Source of the DNA: Aporhodopirellula rubra
GTDB taxonomy: Bacteria; Planctomycetota; Planctomycetia; Pirellulales; Pirellulaceae
NCBI RefSeq assembly: GCF_014192335.1
Contig: NZ_JACHXU010000002.1
Location: 389,347 to 453,346 of the forward strand
DNA: 64,000 bases
Direction of reading: 5' to 3'
Shown here: in pieces, positions 34,162 through 43,255 of the stretch
How the letters are laid out: every line of letters begins with the position of its first letter
Numbering within the stretch: position 1 is the stretch's first letter
Program-made: the position numbers and the translations under genes
Notes under the pieces: model-generated
What the model was told of the DNA's origin: nothing
Database searches by the model: none
Seen by the model: the letters and a program-made list of their open reading frames with translations, nothing else

Positions 34162-34432
34162 AATCCGTCAGAACAAATCCGTCAGTCCCCCCCCTCATAC
34201 GTGCGAATGCAGATCGCGGGCACATGCCCCTGACACGCTGACAGATTAAGAGAGAGGGAGTTTTTTTCTCTATATTTACGGGCTTTTGCCAATTGAAAAC
34301 CGTCAGTGAATCCGTCAGTAGCGAGCACTGACGTTTCTGACAGATTCGACTGCCAAGCTGCCTAAATTGACGTTTCCGACGGGGAAGTGTCAGAACTGTC
34401 AGTCGTTTCACTGACGGATTGACTGACGGATT
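34162..34432. repeat. Cluster of CTGACGGATT-like repeats, candidate origin or operator array
   Basis: In 270 bases there are at least nine copies of CTGACGGATT or its close variants in both orientations: 34162-34171, 34176-34185, 34238-34247, 34299-34308, 34309-34319, 34337-34346, 34411-34420 and 34423-34432, plus shorter TGTCAG units at 34389 and 34396. The array spans the gap after the primase-helicase gene and its last codons, and includes an A/T-rich stretch (34259-34296). Iteron-like arrays next to a replication gene suggest an origin. A repressor-binding array is the alternative. Confidence 0.7.
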
Positions 34433-36614
34433 CGTCCGGGCCAACCAAACGGTATCCGTTGGCCGGTTTTGTTTTGGTCGCGATCGTGACCGGCTCGATT
34501 TCTTCCTGCTGCATTAGCGTCTGGACGACCTGATCAAAGTCATTTGCCTTGAGCGTCATCGAACGCATCAACTCACGACGAGGCATCACGTGGCCATCAC
34601 GCTCGGAGAGACGCTGCTTGAACTTCAAACACTCTTTGTGAAACGGGTTCTCGGCGACGTGAACCGATGCAAGATAGAGTTGCCGTCGGGTTTGATGTAG
34701 CGAAAATTCACTGGCCCAACGGACGGCTTCAATCGTGATCTGTGGTTGAAGATGGTTTTCACTAACGGCGTAGATTAGCGAGAGCTTCTTGGCGTGTTCG
34801 CAGGTTCGACTCCAAGCGGCACGTGCCACCTCGTCACCGGCTTCGTCCGCTTTGTCGTATTCAGCCTCCGTCTGTTCACGAAGGGCATTGATTGCGGCTT
34901 CGGCGTCCGGCGTGAACGCCACTCGCAGCGGTCGCGGATGTACTGTCATAAAATTGCCACCGCCGGGATTGAAGTCCGCCCACCATTTGGCGGTCTCCAA
35001 AATCTCTTCGGGCAGGTCGCGAGCCGAACCGGGCGTTTGACCTTTGCCACGCTTGCCGACGTCGATGATATTCAACCGAGCGAAAAAGCCGTTGGTGAGC
35101 ATCCGCTGCGACAGCGATTCGTAGAAGTACTTCGGCGTTGCGGTTCCGTACAACGTCAGGTGTGGTTGGTCGACGTGACCCGCTTCTTTTTGATTCGCCT
35201 TCACACGCAGCGGATAAAAGTCGCCGGCGGATGTGTAGAGCGTCAGCAAGATGTTCGGGATCGACTCGCGGCTACTATCGCGATCAAGATTGATCTGGCG
35301 GAGCACGCCGTCCATTTCGTCATTTTGAAAAAGCATTCTGCTACTGCGAGCCAACGCATCTTGGATGCCTTCGCCGGATGCGAATTTGTCGCCCAGCGAA
35401 TGCGATTCACCGATCTGAAACAACACTTGCGAATTGACTTTGCGGGGAAATTCTTTGCCCGTGCCGCTGCCCGCGAGAGCCAGCAGATAGATGTTAGTGC
35501 GAAGATCACCGGTGGTCGCGACCTTGCGACCGGCAAGATACGACTGCAGGGCCATCGCTCCACAAAACGCCAACGCAACGTTCGGATAGGGTGCATTGTC
35601 GAGCGTGAAATCCATGACCCTTCGGACGAATCCTGGCACGTCGAACAGACGCTCAGGAAGATGACCGGGATTGGCGTTGAAGTTGGACTTTGGTTGTTCG
35701 TTGGCTTTCGCAATGACAACATTGGACTTGGTCATGAAACCACTGAGATCGACGGTTTCGCCAGCCGGTTCCATGGGTTGATCGTCACGAAGCCAGCCGA
35801 ATGGACGATCGTGAGGCTTGGTCGCCGCTTGGTTGACCTTGTGTTGAAGCTCCTTCTCGGACCAGGACGGATTGCAGCGTGGGTTGTAGTGATCGGTCAG
35901 AATCGCGAGCGACACTGCCGGATCGAGTCCGAAACCGTGGACCAGTGCCGTGGCGGCGGCGTAGGTTTGCGAGTGCCCGCCACTGCCGGCGATCGCTGGC
36001 GGCATTGCGTTGATATAGGCGATTGCCCGCGGTTCGACATCGTCGCCCGCGTGGCGTAGGCTTCTAGCCTGCGATGGTTGAGGGTTCGCAAGCGGGACGC
36101 TTACGCCACGCTTAGCAATGACCGCCTCCGCGAGTGCTTTCACGCAGGCGGCCAACATCAGCGAGGGAACAGTCGCCGGTTCGCCATAGAGTGTTTCGTA
36201 AGTTTCGCCGTCAGGATGAATACTCGGCCCGACGACGGTTTGCGTTCCGGTTGAACGCAGTTCGACAATCATCGAGCCATCGCTGGGATCGGTATGCTTC
36301 TCGGTTGTCGCTCCAACCGCGATGTACCAACGATGCGATCGCTGGGCTGACGGCCGGCCGGTGATCGCTGGCGTCGGCGGGAGATAGCTGTCCGCAAGCT
36401 CGATCGCTTCGTCGCAGTCCAGATCAACGTCAACGAGCCACGCTGACGGTTCACCAAGAATGATGCCGATGTTACCTTGCTCGGGAAACACTTCGGGTTT
36501 CAATCGCAGATTGGTCCAGTCACGTCGTGCCGGTGACTTCGATCGAGGGCGCAGCGGTACGCAAAACCATCCACGCTGGCGATAGATCGCGACTTGCTCC
36601 CGCACATCGGCCAT
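34362..36614 (-). CDS. Bifunctional primase/polymerase (Prim-Pol) with DUF3987 helicase-like domain
   Basis: 750 residues from ATG 36614, which overlaps the upstream helicase stop (TGATG). Residues ~5-190 match the Prim-Pol domain: WLVDVDLDCDEAI gives the DxD catalytic acids and RSHRWYI the conserved His. A central linker follows. Residues ~330-640 are a DUF3987-type ATPase, with LLALAGSGTGKEFPR as Walker A. This is the phage replication primase. A 63-bp palindromic repeat (36049-36111) is inserted in frame between the two domains. The C-terminal Ser/Val-rich tail is encoded by the CTGACGGATT repeats. Confidence 0.85.
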   Translation of the reverse strand: MADVREQVAIYRQRGWFCVPLRPRSKSPARRDWTNLRLKPEVFPEQGNIGIILGEPSAWLVDVDLDCDEAIELADSYLPPTPAITGRPSAQRSHRWYIAVGATTEKHTDPSDGSMIVELRSTGTQTVVGPSIHPDGETYETLYGEPATVPSLMLAACVKALAEAVIAKRGVSVPLANPQPSQARSLRHAGDDVEPRAIAYINAMPPAIAGSGGHSQTYAAATALVHGFGLDPAVSLAILTDHYNPRCNPSWSEKELQHKVNQAATKPHDRPFGWLRDDQPMEPAGETVDLSGFMTKSNVVIAKANEQPKSNFNANPGHLPERLFDVPGFVRRVMDFTLDNAPYPNVALAFCGAMALQSYLAGRKVATTGDLRTNIYLLALAGSGTGKEFPRKVNSQVLFQIGESHSLGDKFASGEGIQDALARSSRMLFQNDEMDGVLRQINLDRDSSRESIPNILLTLYTSAGDFYPLRVKANQKEAGHVDQPHLTLYGTATPKYFYESLSQRMLTNGFFARLNIIDVGKRGKGQTPGSARDLPEEILETAKWWADFNPGGGNFMTVHPRPLRVAFTPDAEAAINALREQTEAEYDKADEAGDEVARAAWSRTCEHAKKLSLIYAVSENHLQPQITIEAVRWASEFSLHQTRRQLYLASVHVAENPFHKECLKFKQRLSERDGHVMPRRELMRSMTLKANDFDQVVQTLMQQEEIEPVTIATKTKPANGYRLVGPDESVSQSVSETTDSSDTSPSETSI
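36049..36111. repeat. 63-bp palindromic dispersed-repeat-like insertion
   Basis: Bounded by GCGTGGCGTA (36049-36058) and its inverted copy TACGCCACGC (36102-36111), with inner AGGCT-TCT-AGCCT. It resembles the REP-like repeats of planctomycete genomes, from memory. Length is 21 codons, so the primase frame is preserved. Confidence 0.6.
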
Positions 36615-38278
36615 CAAAACGGTGCCTCTTCCAATGCGGCGTTCGGAATCTCGCCAATCGACTGTTTGATGATACGATCGTATTTCTGGCCTGCGATTGA
36701 GCGGACTGTCAGCATTTCGGTCGCTGCAAGCAAACCAGCGTCGGCGACGTCGAGGGCTTCTTCTGCACTGTTCGGACAAGGATCCAGGCACCGATCACGC
36801 CACCACGCTTCGGCTTTTCGTCGGGCGTAGCCAGAGTGCTCGATGCAGATGAATTCACTTTGCCAATGATCCAGTCCGATCATGTAGTCGACGCGCAGGC
36901 ATCGGGGCGCGTCTTCGTCGGCGTCGCGCTTACGATGGACGCGATAGATGATGTCTTGAACGTCGTACTCGGTGTCGGTGACCTCGCCAGACAATACTCC
37001 GGCCTCGCTTGCCTCGGCATCATGAGCTTCTCGCTCGGGTGGCGGGAACGGATGGCCGCACTCGGGACAATTCGCATAGCCACATGCAACGAGGGCGTGA
37101 CACTTTTCACACTCTTTCGCCGGTGGACCTTGGTCCGGACGTTTGGCTTTGTCCTTCGGTTTGATCTGGTCGATCGGTCCGTGACGCTCGATGTTTCCGC
37201 CGAAATCGAGGACGAGGCAGTTCTGCTTGTTGGGATGGAGACGAAAACCGCGACCGACGCACTGGTAAAGCAATCCTGGCGACATCGTAGGCCGCAGCAT
37301 CACGACGCAATCGACACGCGGCGCGTCAAAACCGGTAGTGAGGACGTTCACGTTGCAAAGGAAACGTAACCGTTCGGTTTCGAGTAGCGATGTTGGAGCA
37401 TCCCCACGAAATCGGGCCAACAGCTCATCTCGTTCGCCCACCGGTGTTTCGCCGGTCACGAAACCGCATTCGATGCCGTGGTTTTCCCGAAACACTTCGA
37501 CGACACGCCGCCCGTGTGCGACGGACGACGCGAAGACCAGCACAGCCCGCCGATCAGCCGTCAGCTCGACGATTTCGGCACACGCGGCCGACACGAGGGC
37601 GTCGTCGTTGACCAAAGACTCCACTTCTTCACTGACGAACTCGCCGGCGCGGAGATGAAGGCCACCAAAATCGGCTCGATTCACGCCGGCCTTGGAAATG
37701 AGGGGACTCAGGTATCCATCGCGGATGAGTTCCTTGATGCCGATCTCATAGCAGACTTGATTCAGGAAATGGTCCGCCGAGCAGATCATGCCGGAGTCGA
37801 GGCGGAACGGCGTCGCGGTCAGGCCGATCACACGGACGTGTGGATTGATAACCTTGCAGTCGGCCAGGAATTGCCGGTACATGCCATCGCCCTTCTTTGA
37901 AATCAAATGGGCTTCGTCGACGACGATCAGATCAAACGGATCGAGGTCACAGGCTCGTTTGTAGATGCTCTGAATGCCGGCGACGAGAACAGGTGTGTTC
38001 GTGTCGCGTTTCTTGAGGCCGGCCGAATACAGACCGACCTTGATGTCAGGACACAACCGACGAACCTTGTCGGCGTTCTGTTCGAGTAGCTCTTTGACGT
38101 GCGCCAAGATCAATACGCGACCATTCCACTGCGTCACAGCATCGGACGCGATCTTAGCCAGCACGAGACTCTTGCCGGCACCCGTCGGCAAAACCGCGAC
38201 TGGATTGTCATCGCGGTTTCGCAAGTGATCGTAGACCGCATCGACGGCGGCTTGCTGATAGGACCGCAGTTTCATCAC
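36614..38278 (-). CDS. SF2 DEAD/DEAH-box helicase
   Basis: 554 residues. LPTGAGKS (Walker A, ~30-37), VVDEAHL (Walker B), LTATPFR (motif III), TTGFDAPRVD (motif V) and QCVGRGFR (motif VI) form a complete superfamily 2 helicase. A four-Cys zinc site (CEKCHAL, CPECGHPF) lies at about 400-430, followed by an extra domain. Typical of phage replication modules, placed between RusA and the primase with TGATG/ATGA overlaps. Likely unwinds DNA at the phage origin or during recombination. Confidence 0.88.
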   Translation of the reverse strand: MMKLRSYQQAAVDAVYDHLRNRDDNPVAVLPTGAGKSLVLAKIASDAVTQWNGRVLILAHVKELLEQNADKVRRLCPDIKVGLYSAGLKKRDTNTPVLVAGIQSIYKRACDLDPFDLIVVDEAHLISKKGDGMYRQFLADCKVINPHVRVIGLTATPFRLDSGMICSADHFLNQVCYEIGIKELIRDGYLSPLISKAGVNRADFGGLHLRAGEFVSEEVESLVNDDALVSAACAEIVELTADRRAVLVFASSVAHGRRVVEVFRENHGIECGFVTGETPVGERDELLARFRGDAPTSLLETERLRFLCNVNVLTTGFDAPRVDCVVMLRPTMSPGLLYQCVGRGFRLHPNKQNCLVLDFGGNIERHGPIDQIKPKDKAKRPDQGPPAKECEKCHALVACGYANCPECGHPFPPPEREAHDAEASEAGVLSGEVTDTEYDVQDIIYRVHRKRDADEDAPRCLRVDYMIGLDHWQSEFICIEHSGYARRKAEAWWRDRCLDPCPNSAEEALDVADAGLLAATEMLTVRSIAGQKYDRIIKQSIGEIPNAALEEAPF

Positions 38279-38793
38279 ATCAACTCCCCGTTGTGCCGCT
38301 TGCTACCTCGTTCGATTGGCATCGCTGGTGGCAACAGGTCATTGATGAAAGTGCAGCTCTCGCAGATGCGATTGCCTGGCCCGGTGGAAACGAAGGCCTC
38401 ATCGCAGCGCAAGCATGAACGAAAGCCAGCTTTCCCGATCGGTGCTGGGATTCGCTGAATGACAACTTCGGCGTTGCCCGCTTTCGGTGCCGGTTCTCGC
38501 TTCTCGATCGTCAACCGCACGATCTGGCTATCGTCCTCGTACGCACCGCCCCACTGCATCGAGTCCAACATCGCCTTCAAACAGTTATCGACATCACGCC
38601 GGCGTCGATCAGGCGGATAAACGACGATGTCGACGATCAAGTCGCCAGTGAGCGTTTCGACGTTCTTGCGATTCAGCAGCGAGCTAACCGCGGCTCGATA
38701 CTTTCTACCTTCCTTGCTGATCAACACGCGGTTGCCAACGTGTCGCCAGTAATGATTGACCGAAGGCGGATAGGGCAACGTGAGTCTGATCAT
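38275..38793 (-). CDS. RusA-like Holliday-junction resolvase with zinc ribbon
   Basis: 172 residues. IRLTLPYPPSVNHYWRH at the N-terminus and DVDNCLKAMLDSMQWGGAYEDDSQI (acidic catalytic residues) identify RusA, which cleaves four-way DNA junctions. An additional C-terminal CLRC-N-CESC motif suggests a zinc ribbon not found in E. coli RusA. ATG 38793 or an in-frame TTG at 38808 could start it; neither has a strong ribosome site. It overlaps the helicase start by 4 bases. Confidence 0.85.
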   Translation of the reverse strand: MIRLTLPYPPSVNHYWRHVGNRVLISKEGRKYRAAVSSLLNRKNVETLTGDLIVDIVVYPPDRRRRDVDNCLKAMLDSMQWGGAYEDDSQIVRLTIEKREPAPKAGNAEVVIQRIPAPIGKAGFRSCLRCDEAFVSTGPGNRICESCTFINDLLPPAMPIERGSKRHNGELM

Positions 38794-38886
38794 GGTGGCG
38801 TACTTCAATGTTCAACGAGCTAATAAAAACACCCAGCCAACAATCCATTGCTGACTGGGTGCCGTTCCTTGGAAGCTGTCGGGCGG

Positions 38887-39360
38887 TTAACGCTTCCAAG
38901 GTGGGGACGTGGCCTGGTCGTCCGTGCCGCTGACTTGCGACGCAGCGATCGGCTGGGCGACTGCGTCTTTCTTCGAGTAACCCTTCACTTCGTTTTGCAA
39001 TTCGCCGGTGTCGTTGCGGCGTTTGACTCGCACGTGAATCACGCATGGCAGGTTGTGTAAGTCCGCCGAGTCGGTTGGCACCAAGACGCCAACCGACCGG
39101 CAGATCGCAGACAACTCCCGCCGGGCGATTTCCACCGCGGTCGCGTTGGGGTTGTCGAGGTTGAGACGCACCCAGAGAAGACGGTTTGCGTACTCGCCCT
39201 CCACGATCTGAAACGTCAACTGCAGATAGTTGCCCGTGCCAGACTTCGTGGGTTTCATTTCGCTGTCGGTGATGACCGCGACGTATTTACCAGCGGGAAT
39301 CGGTTCGAGATCGTCGGCTGGTTCGACAGTGTTGGCATCAAAGCCGTTGAGATTTGCCAT
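38887..39360 (-). CDS. DUF669 phage protein (ssDNA-binding associated)
   Basis: 157 residues. Opens with ANLNGFDANTVEP and continues IPAGKYVAVITDSEMKPTKSGTGNYLQLTFQI, the DUF669 pattern, followed by YANRLLWVRLNLDNPN. DUF669 proteins are encoded with phage recombination genes and behave as single-strand-DNA-associated proteins. It follows the Sak4-like ATPase gene, which fits that role. Confidence 0.8.
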   Translation of the reverse strand: MANLNGFDANTVEPADDLEPIPAGKYVAVITDSEMKPTKSGTGNYLQLTFQIVEGEYANRLLWVRLNLDNPNATAVEIARRELSAICRSVGVLVPTDSADLHNLPCVIHVRVKRRNDTGELQNEVKGYSKKDAVAQPIAASQVSGTDDQATSPPWKR

Positions 39361-39415
39361 GGTTCGTTTGTGTTCCTTGGTTTGGAGTCTGTAGAAAGAA
39401 AATTGGTTGTGTCGT

Positions 39416-40174
39416 TCAGTTAGCCGACATCGCTGTCACGAACGCCGACCACGAGAGCGGCAATTCTTCCGCGATGCCGTAACGGTTCTTGGCAACGCAA
39501 CTGGGCGATCCATAAGCACGCACAATGCGTTCGCCACCGTCTTTGCCGATCGCATGAGCGATCGTGCGTTTGCGGTTGAAGCCGCCGTCTTCGCTTTGCG
39601 TCCGCATCTTTCGAGTCGCGAACAGCACCGCGTCGCACCATTCCTTGACGAGGGCCGCAGCGTGCTTATGCAGTCGCGGCGAATAGCGGTCGTAGGGCGA
39701 GGACTCGGGATCCTCGAACCGTTCGACTTTGGAATGGGCAATCAAGACCGTCACCATGCCGCGAGAACGCAGCACGTTGAGCAGGTCGAGCACTTCACGC
39801 CACAGAGAGAGGGCGTGCATGTAGCCGCGAGCGTACCCGCCATCGACCTTTTCGATCGACTCGACGGCATATTGCTGACAAAGCTTGTCCCAGACAAGAC
39901 GCTCCAGCCAATCGAGCGAGTCGATCACGACGGTTTCGTAATCATGTTTCTCGTTGACGAGCGTTTTCAAAGCGGCAACGACGTCATCGAATTTCGTCGC
40001 CAGCGGAAAGCGATCACATTCGATTTCGTCGAGTCCGTCTTCGGTTTGAATGAAGATCGGCTTGGGGGCTTCGCTGCCAAAGGTCGACTTGCCGATGCCT
40101 TCGACACCGTAGAGCAAGACGCGTGGCGGCTTCGATTGCCGGCCAGATTGAATGGTTTCGAGTAAGTTGGTCAT
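39416..40174 (-). CDS. Sak4-like RecA-fold ATPase
   Basis: 252 residues. LLYGVEGIGKSTF (Walker A, ~20-32), VVIDSLDWLE (Walker B) and the AAA_24 layout match phage Sak4 single-strand annealing ATPases. These act with a partner ssDNA-binding protein; the next gene (DUF669) is the likely partner. Part of the replication-recombination operon. Confidence 0.83.
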   Translation of the reverse strand: MTNLLETIQSGRQSKPPRVLLYGVEGIGKSTFGSEAPKPIFIQTEDGLDEIECDRFPLATKFDDVVAALKTLVNEKHDYETVVIDSLDWLERLVWDKLCQQYAVESIEKVDGGYARGYMHALSLWREVLDLLNVLRSRGMVTVLIAHSKVERFEDPESSPYDRYSPRLHKHAAALVKEWCDAVLFATRKMRTQSEDGGFNRKRTIAHAIGKDGGERIVRAYGSPSCVAKNRYGIAEELPLSWSAFVTAMSAN

Positions 40175-40216
40175 GGGCTGGATAGTTCCTTGGTTGAATG
40201 GCTGAGATGGTTGGAG

Positions 40217-40450
40217 TTACAGAGTGGGGATCGCTTCGACATCGAAGTTGCCGTCGCGATCACTGGTCACGAGGTAGTGCTTGAAATCAATCTGGGCGAC
40301 GAAACGTTGGTTGGTACCCAGTTGCTTGCGGAGCGATTTGCATGCTCCGGTAAAATCTCGCGACGTTTGGTTGAAGCGGTCGGCCGATCGCAGGTAACGG
40401 CCGACCGCCAATGAAAGCGCCACACGGCGTTCGATGTCCAAATCACTCAT
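40217..40450 (-). CDS. Small phage early protein, unknown
   Basis: 77 residues, helical N-terminal half (ERRVALSLAVGRYLRSADRFNQTSRDFTGACKSLRKQLG) and short beta end. ATG at 40450. Preceded by the second bipartite element (40502-40540). No family recognised; it starts the recombination gene block. Confidence 0.6.
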   Translation of the reverse strand: MSDLDIERRVALSLAVGRYLRSADRFNQTSRDFTGACKSLRKQLGTNQRFVAQIDFKHYLVTSDRDGNFDVEAIPTL

Positions 40451-40501
40451 TCGCTAACCTGGTGGATGGGAGGTTTGATGTTCCGACGACCCGTTGGCCG
40501 C

Positions 40502-40540
40502 CCCTGGTTACCTATGCCGTGATTTGGTCGCCTTGCACGC
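40502..40540 (-). promoter_or_regulatory. Bipartite repeated element, copy 2
   Basis: Minus strand GCGTGCAAG-N11-ACGGCATAGGTAACCAGGG, matching copy 1 at 25499-25537 in both halves and in spacing. Placed between the sigma-factor stop and gene 40450. Confidence 0.6.
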
Positions 40541-40545
40541 CAAAC

Positions 40546-41160
40546 TTAGAAATTGGTCACGCCGTACTTCTTCAAGTGCTCGGCGATCTCACCACGCATC
40601 GCGTTGAACCGCCGACGCGGCAGGCCAAACTTTTCCATCGTGCTGCTCATGGAATGACAACGCAGGTGCTCGCACACCTGCCGCAATTCCGTGGGCATCT
40701 TCTGCATCGCGACCTCCAACGCGTCCGCTTCGTCGATCGCGTCGAAGGGATCGCTGTAAGACGACTGCGATCGCCGGCCCTGGTCCTCGTCACAAATCTC
40801 ACCGCCCAGCGTCGCGAAGGTTTCATCCACGGTGTCGACGGGCGTTTCAAATGATTGCATTTGCACGTCATCGCCGATGGGATGCCGTTTGTGGCGTTTC
40901 TTCGATCGCAACAGCTCTCGCACGCCCGAGTTGATGACTCGATTGATGAACGTGCTCAACTTCGATCGCGCCGGGTCGTAGCTGTCCGCCTTCTGAATCA
41001 AGTACATCAGCAACTCTTGGCCAATGTCCTCCGCGTCGCAATCGCTGAATTCCGGTCGCCGATGGAGTTGTTCGGCCTTGATCCGCGCCGTCTTCATCGC
41101 GAAATCGTTGAGAATCTCTTCGCCGAGCCGGTTGCCGTCCGCTTGAGTATTCGCACTCAT
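40546..41160 (-). CDS. Phage sigma-70-like factor
   Basis: 204 residues from ATG 41160. Region 2-like segment AEDIGQELLMYLIQKADSYDPARSKLSTFINRVINSGVRELLRSKKRHKR resembles the core-binding and -10 recognition helices of sigma-70 proteins. The C-terminal half (LEVAMQKMPTELRQVCEHL, then MEKFGLPRRRFNAMRGEIAEHLKKYG) resembles region 4, the -35 recognition HTH. ECF-like size. It is a good candidate to drive the phage's own promoters, possibly the five leader boxes at 28-31.6 kb. Confidence 0.82.
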   Translation of the reverse strand: MSANTQADGNRLGEEILNDFAMKTARIKAEQLHRRPEFSDCDAEDIGQELLMYLIQKADSYDPARSKLSTFINRVINSGVRELLRSKKRHKRHPIGDDVQMQSFETPVDTVDETFATLGGEICDEDQGRRSQSSYSDPFDAIDEADALEVAMQKMPTELRQVCEHLRCHSMSSTMEKFGLPRRRFNAMRGEIAEHLKKYGVTNF

Positions 41161-41352
41161 GGTTGTCTCCGGCTGGAGGCATCCCGTGATGCGAGCGATT
41201 CGCACGGACCGCAAAGAAGCTGCGTCGCGACAAGTTATGTCACGAAAAAAACGCAGGCGGCCGGCGAGGTTCGTTCGTCACGTCCTCACAGCGAAGACGT
41301 GCCGCGACTTCTCAAGTCGCCGAGCGACATTTGGAGTCGCCGGAGAATATTC

Positions 41353-42048
41353 TCAGACTTTTAGTCCACCGGTTTCTTCGTCGTCGCCGTAAACCTCGGA
41401 TTGCCATGTCTGGGTTGCTGACCGGCAATCCAATTCACTTCGATACGGTCTTGGCTCTCCGTCCCAGTAGTACTCCATGACGATCTTGCCTTCGTGGGCC
41501 TCGACCGCAGCGAACCCAACCAATCGAAAGAACAGCATCAACGGAAGGCTGCGTTCATCTATCGTGGTCCGAATGTGGGTCAGCGACCTCTTGTTCAGAT
41601 TGCTTTGCAACGTTGCGATCAATTGCCTTCCAAAGGAGTGCAGTTGATATTCGGTGCCGACCACAATCCGTTTGAGGTCTATCCATGTCTGATGCCGCTC
41701 GTAAACAAGGGAGCCAACGATGGTGCGGGCACGACGCCCCCGACCGGGTCGTTCGATCACCTTCGCGACAACCATCCGTTGACTCATGTGCCGGATGTAG
41801 TCGTCTTTGCCCCAAGCGTCTTCCGTGGCAGCGTCGTCAATGGCCACCACACTTTCCAAATCGGCCCTGCACATGAATCGCACCTCGCCTGCCAATGGCT
41901 CTTTGGAAGGCGAGGGTTTACGTCGCCATCTGTGAGTCACCGGAAACCCCACGTGCAGTACGGACGCGAGGCTCTGAACTTCGGCGGCAGACAACCGAAG
42001 CCCAGACTCTTGTTTCAATGCTTTTTGGATTCGTTCTTTGATGTTCAT
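41353..42048 (-). CDS. GNAT-like acetyltransferase domain protein
   Basis: 231 residues from ATG 42048 (AGAGGCG upstream). The first ~50 residues form a small helical module (LRLSAAEVQSLASVL). The rest has the GNAT layout: VRFMCRADLESVVAIDDAA at beta1-alpha1, KVIERPGRGRRARTIVGSLVYE at beta3, YQLHSFGRQLIATLQSNL as the acetyl-CoA pyrophosphate region, and LPLMLFFRLVGFAAVE. The normal Q/RxxGxG/A loop is modified (FGRQL), so activity is uncertain. Target unknown. Confidence 0.65.
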   Translation of the reverse strand: MNIKERIQKALKQESGLRLSAAEVQSLASVLHVGFPVTHRWRRKPSPSKEPLAGEVRFMCRADLESVVAIDDAATEDAWGKDDYIRHMSQRMVVAKVIERPGRGRRARTIVGSLVYERHQTWIDLKRIVVGTEYQLHSFGRQLIATLQSNLNKRSLTHIRTTIDERSLPLMLFFRLVGFAAVEAHEGKIVMEYYWDGEPRPYRSELDCRSATQTWQSEVYGDDEETGGLKV

Positions 42049-42103
42049 GTTCGCCTCTGCAAACGAGATTTGGGAATTGCGGCCTTCGCTGTGGGGAGAA
42101 AGT

Positions 42104-43255
42104 TCAAACCAACCAGTCGATGTCGGTAGACGGTGAATAGATCGGACAGACACCGCGACTGAGGTGCGCTCGCAAATGATCGGCCAGTGGTTTCAATTCC
42201 GTGTCGAGCACCTCAAGTGTTCGCTTGATGCCGACGGAAACCGATTGGCTCACCTTCTTGATGTCACCAACTTCGCGAGGCTTGCCACCCTTGCCCAATA
42301 CCGATGCGAAGTGCAGTGCTAACTGGTCCTGTTCGGATTGCAGTTTTTCCAGCCAACCCAAATCATGGTTCGCTTTCGCTTCAGCTATCTCACGCATCAG
42401 TTCGTGGTACCGATCGCGACACTCGTCCACTGCCGCTTCATCCGTCAATTCGCCGGACGACCCAATCAGCTTCCGCTCGTCGATCCCGATGCGACTGGCC
42501 AACAACGTGACCGCCGGTACCGCTCGATTGGGCGTCGCCAATAGCCGAGCGATGTAGAGTGGTCCGACGTTGTTTTCGAGGTACGTCTCCTGCCCTGCGA
42601 ACCGCACGACCCACATCTGACCTTTGCGATAGAACGCATTGCCCAGCGGCGCGCTCGATAATGGCAAGACCTGTGAGAAACGATCCGGTCGCGATTTAAT
42701 CCCTTCTGAGGAAATAGCAAAAGCCTCAGTGATACTCAGCCTTCCCGCGAAACCCTCGCCGGGAAGCTGGTCGCCAATCAGAATCATTCGCGACGCACCG
42801 CTTCGATCTGCCAGCCCTGGTGCGGATCGAGTCGTCGTCAAAACAATGGGAAACGACTCACCACCAACTTGCACCTCGCCAATTCGCCACGCCACACCCG
42901 GCAACAACGTTTCGGCCGAACCGCCATCCGGCATCGCCGAGGCCAACAATTCCGCGATCGCCCGCCCGTCGACCGCCCATTGCAGCAATCGCTCCTTCTC
43001 AACTAAGTCAGCTCCGTCGAAGGGGCACACTTCGTAAAACTCGATGCCAGTCGATCGCGGAACACGAACCACATCGTGGACACTGCAATGTCCGCAAGTT
43101 GCGTGCAGCCTCATCGTGGGCTCAGCCGGCACCAACACGCGGGCTTGAACCAGTTCGTCTGGATCACAACCGCCCAGCAATCGAAGCGTGTCGCAATCCA
43201 CCAGCGGTTCATCGCCTCGGTCAAGCAACCGAAACAGCGTCACAATCGCTCGCAA
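42104..43255 (-). CDS. Unknown protein with putative zinc site
   Basis: 383 residues. CGHCSVHD and the CPFDGADL downstream suggest a zinc-binding pair near residues 53-80. A middle segment (NNVGPLYIARLLATPNRAVPAVTLLA) resembles a helical motif of uncharacterised bacterial regulatory proteins. The C-terminal ~120 residues are charged helix. The start is a TTG at 43255, overlapping the upstream gene by 35 bases; other starts are possible. Belongs to the block controlled by the XRE regulator. Confidence 0.6.
   Translation of the reverse strand: MRAIVTLFRLLDRGDEPLVDCDTLRLLGGCDPDELVQARVLVPAEPTMRLHATCGHCSVHDVVRVPRSTGIEFYEVCPFDGADLVEKERLLQWAVDGRAIAELLASAMPDGGSAETLLPGVAWRIGEVQVGGESFPIVLTTTRSAPGLADRSGASRMILIGDQLPGEGFAGRLSITEAFAISSEGIKSRPDRFSQVLPLSSAPLGNAFYRKGQMWVVRFAGQETYLENNVGPLYIARLLATPNRAVPAVTLLASRIGIDERKLIGSSGELTDEAAVDECRDRYHELMREIAEAKANHDLGWLEKLQSEQDQLALHFASVLGKGGKPREVGDIKKVSQSVSVGIKRTLEVLDTELKPLADHLRAHLSRGVCPIYSPSTDIDWLV

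Noticed and set aside
34160-34444. 94-residue minus frame across the repeat array
   Set aside because: Overlaps the 3' end of the primase gene, follows the repeats, and has no ribosome site.
34794-36059. 421-residue plus-strand frame
   Set aside because: Lies antisense inside the Prim-Pol/helicase gene, whose motifs are clear.
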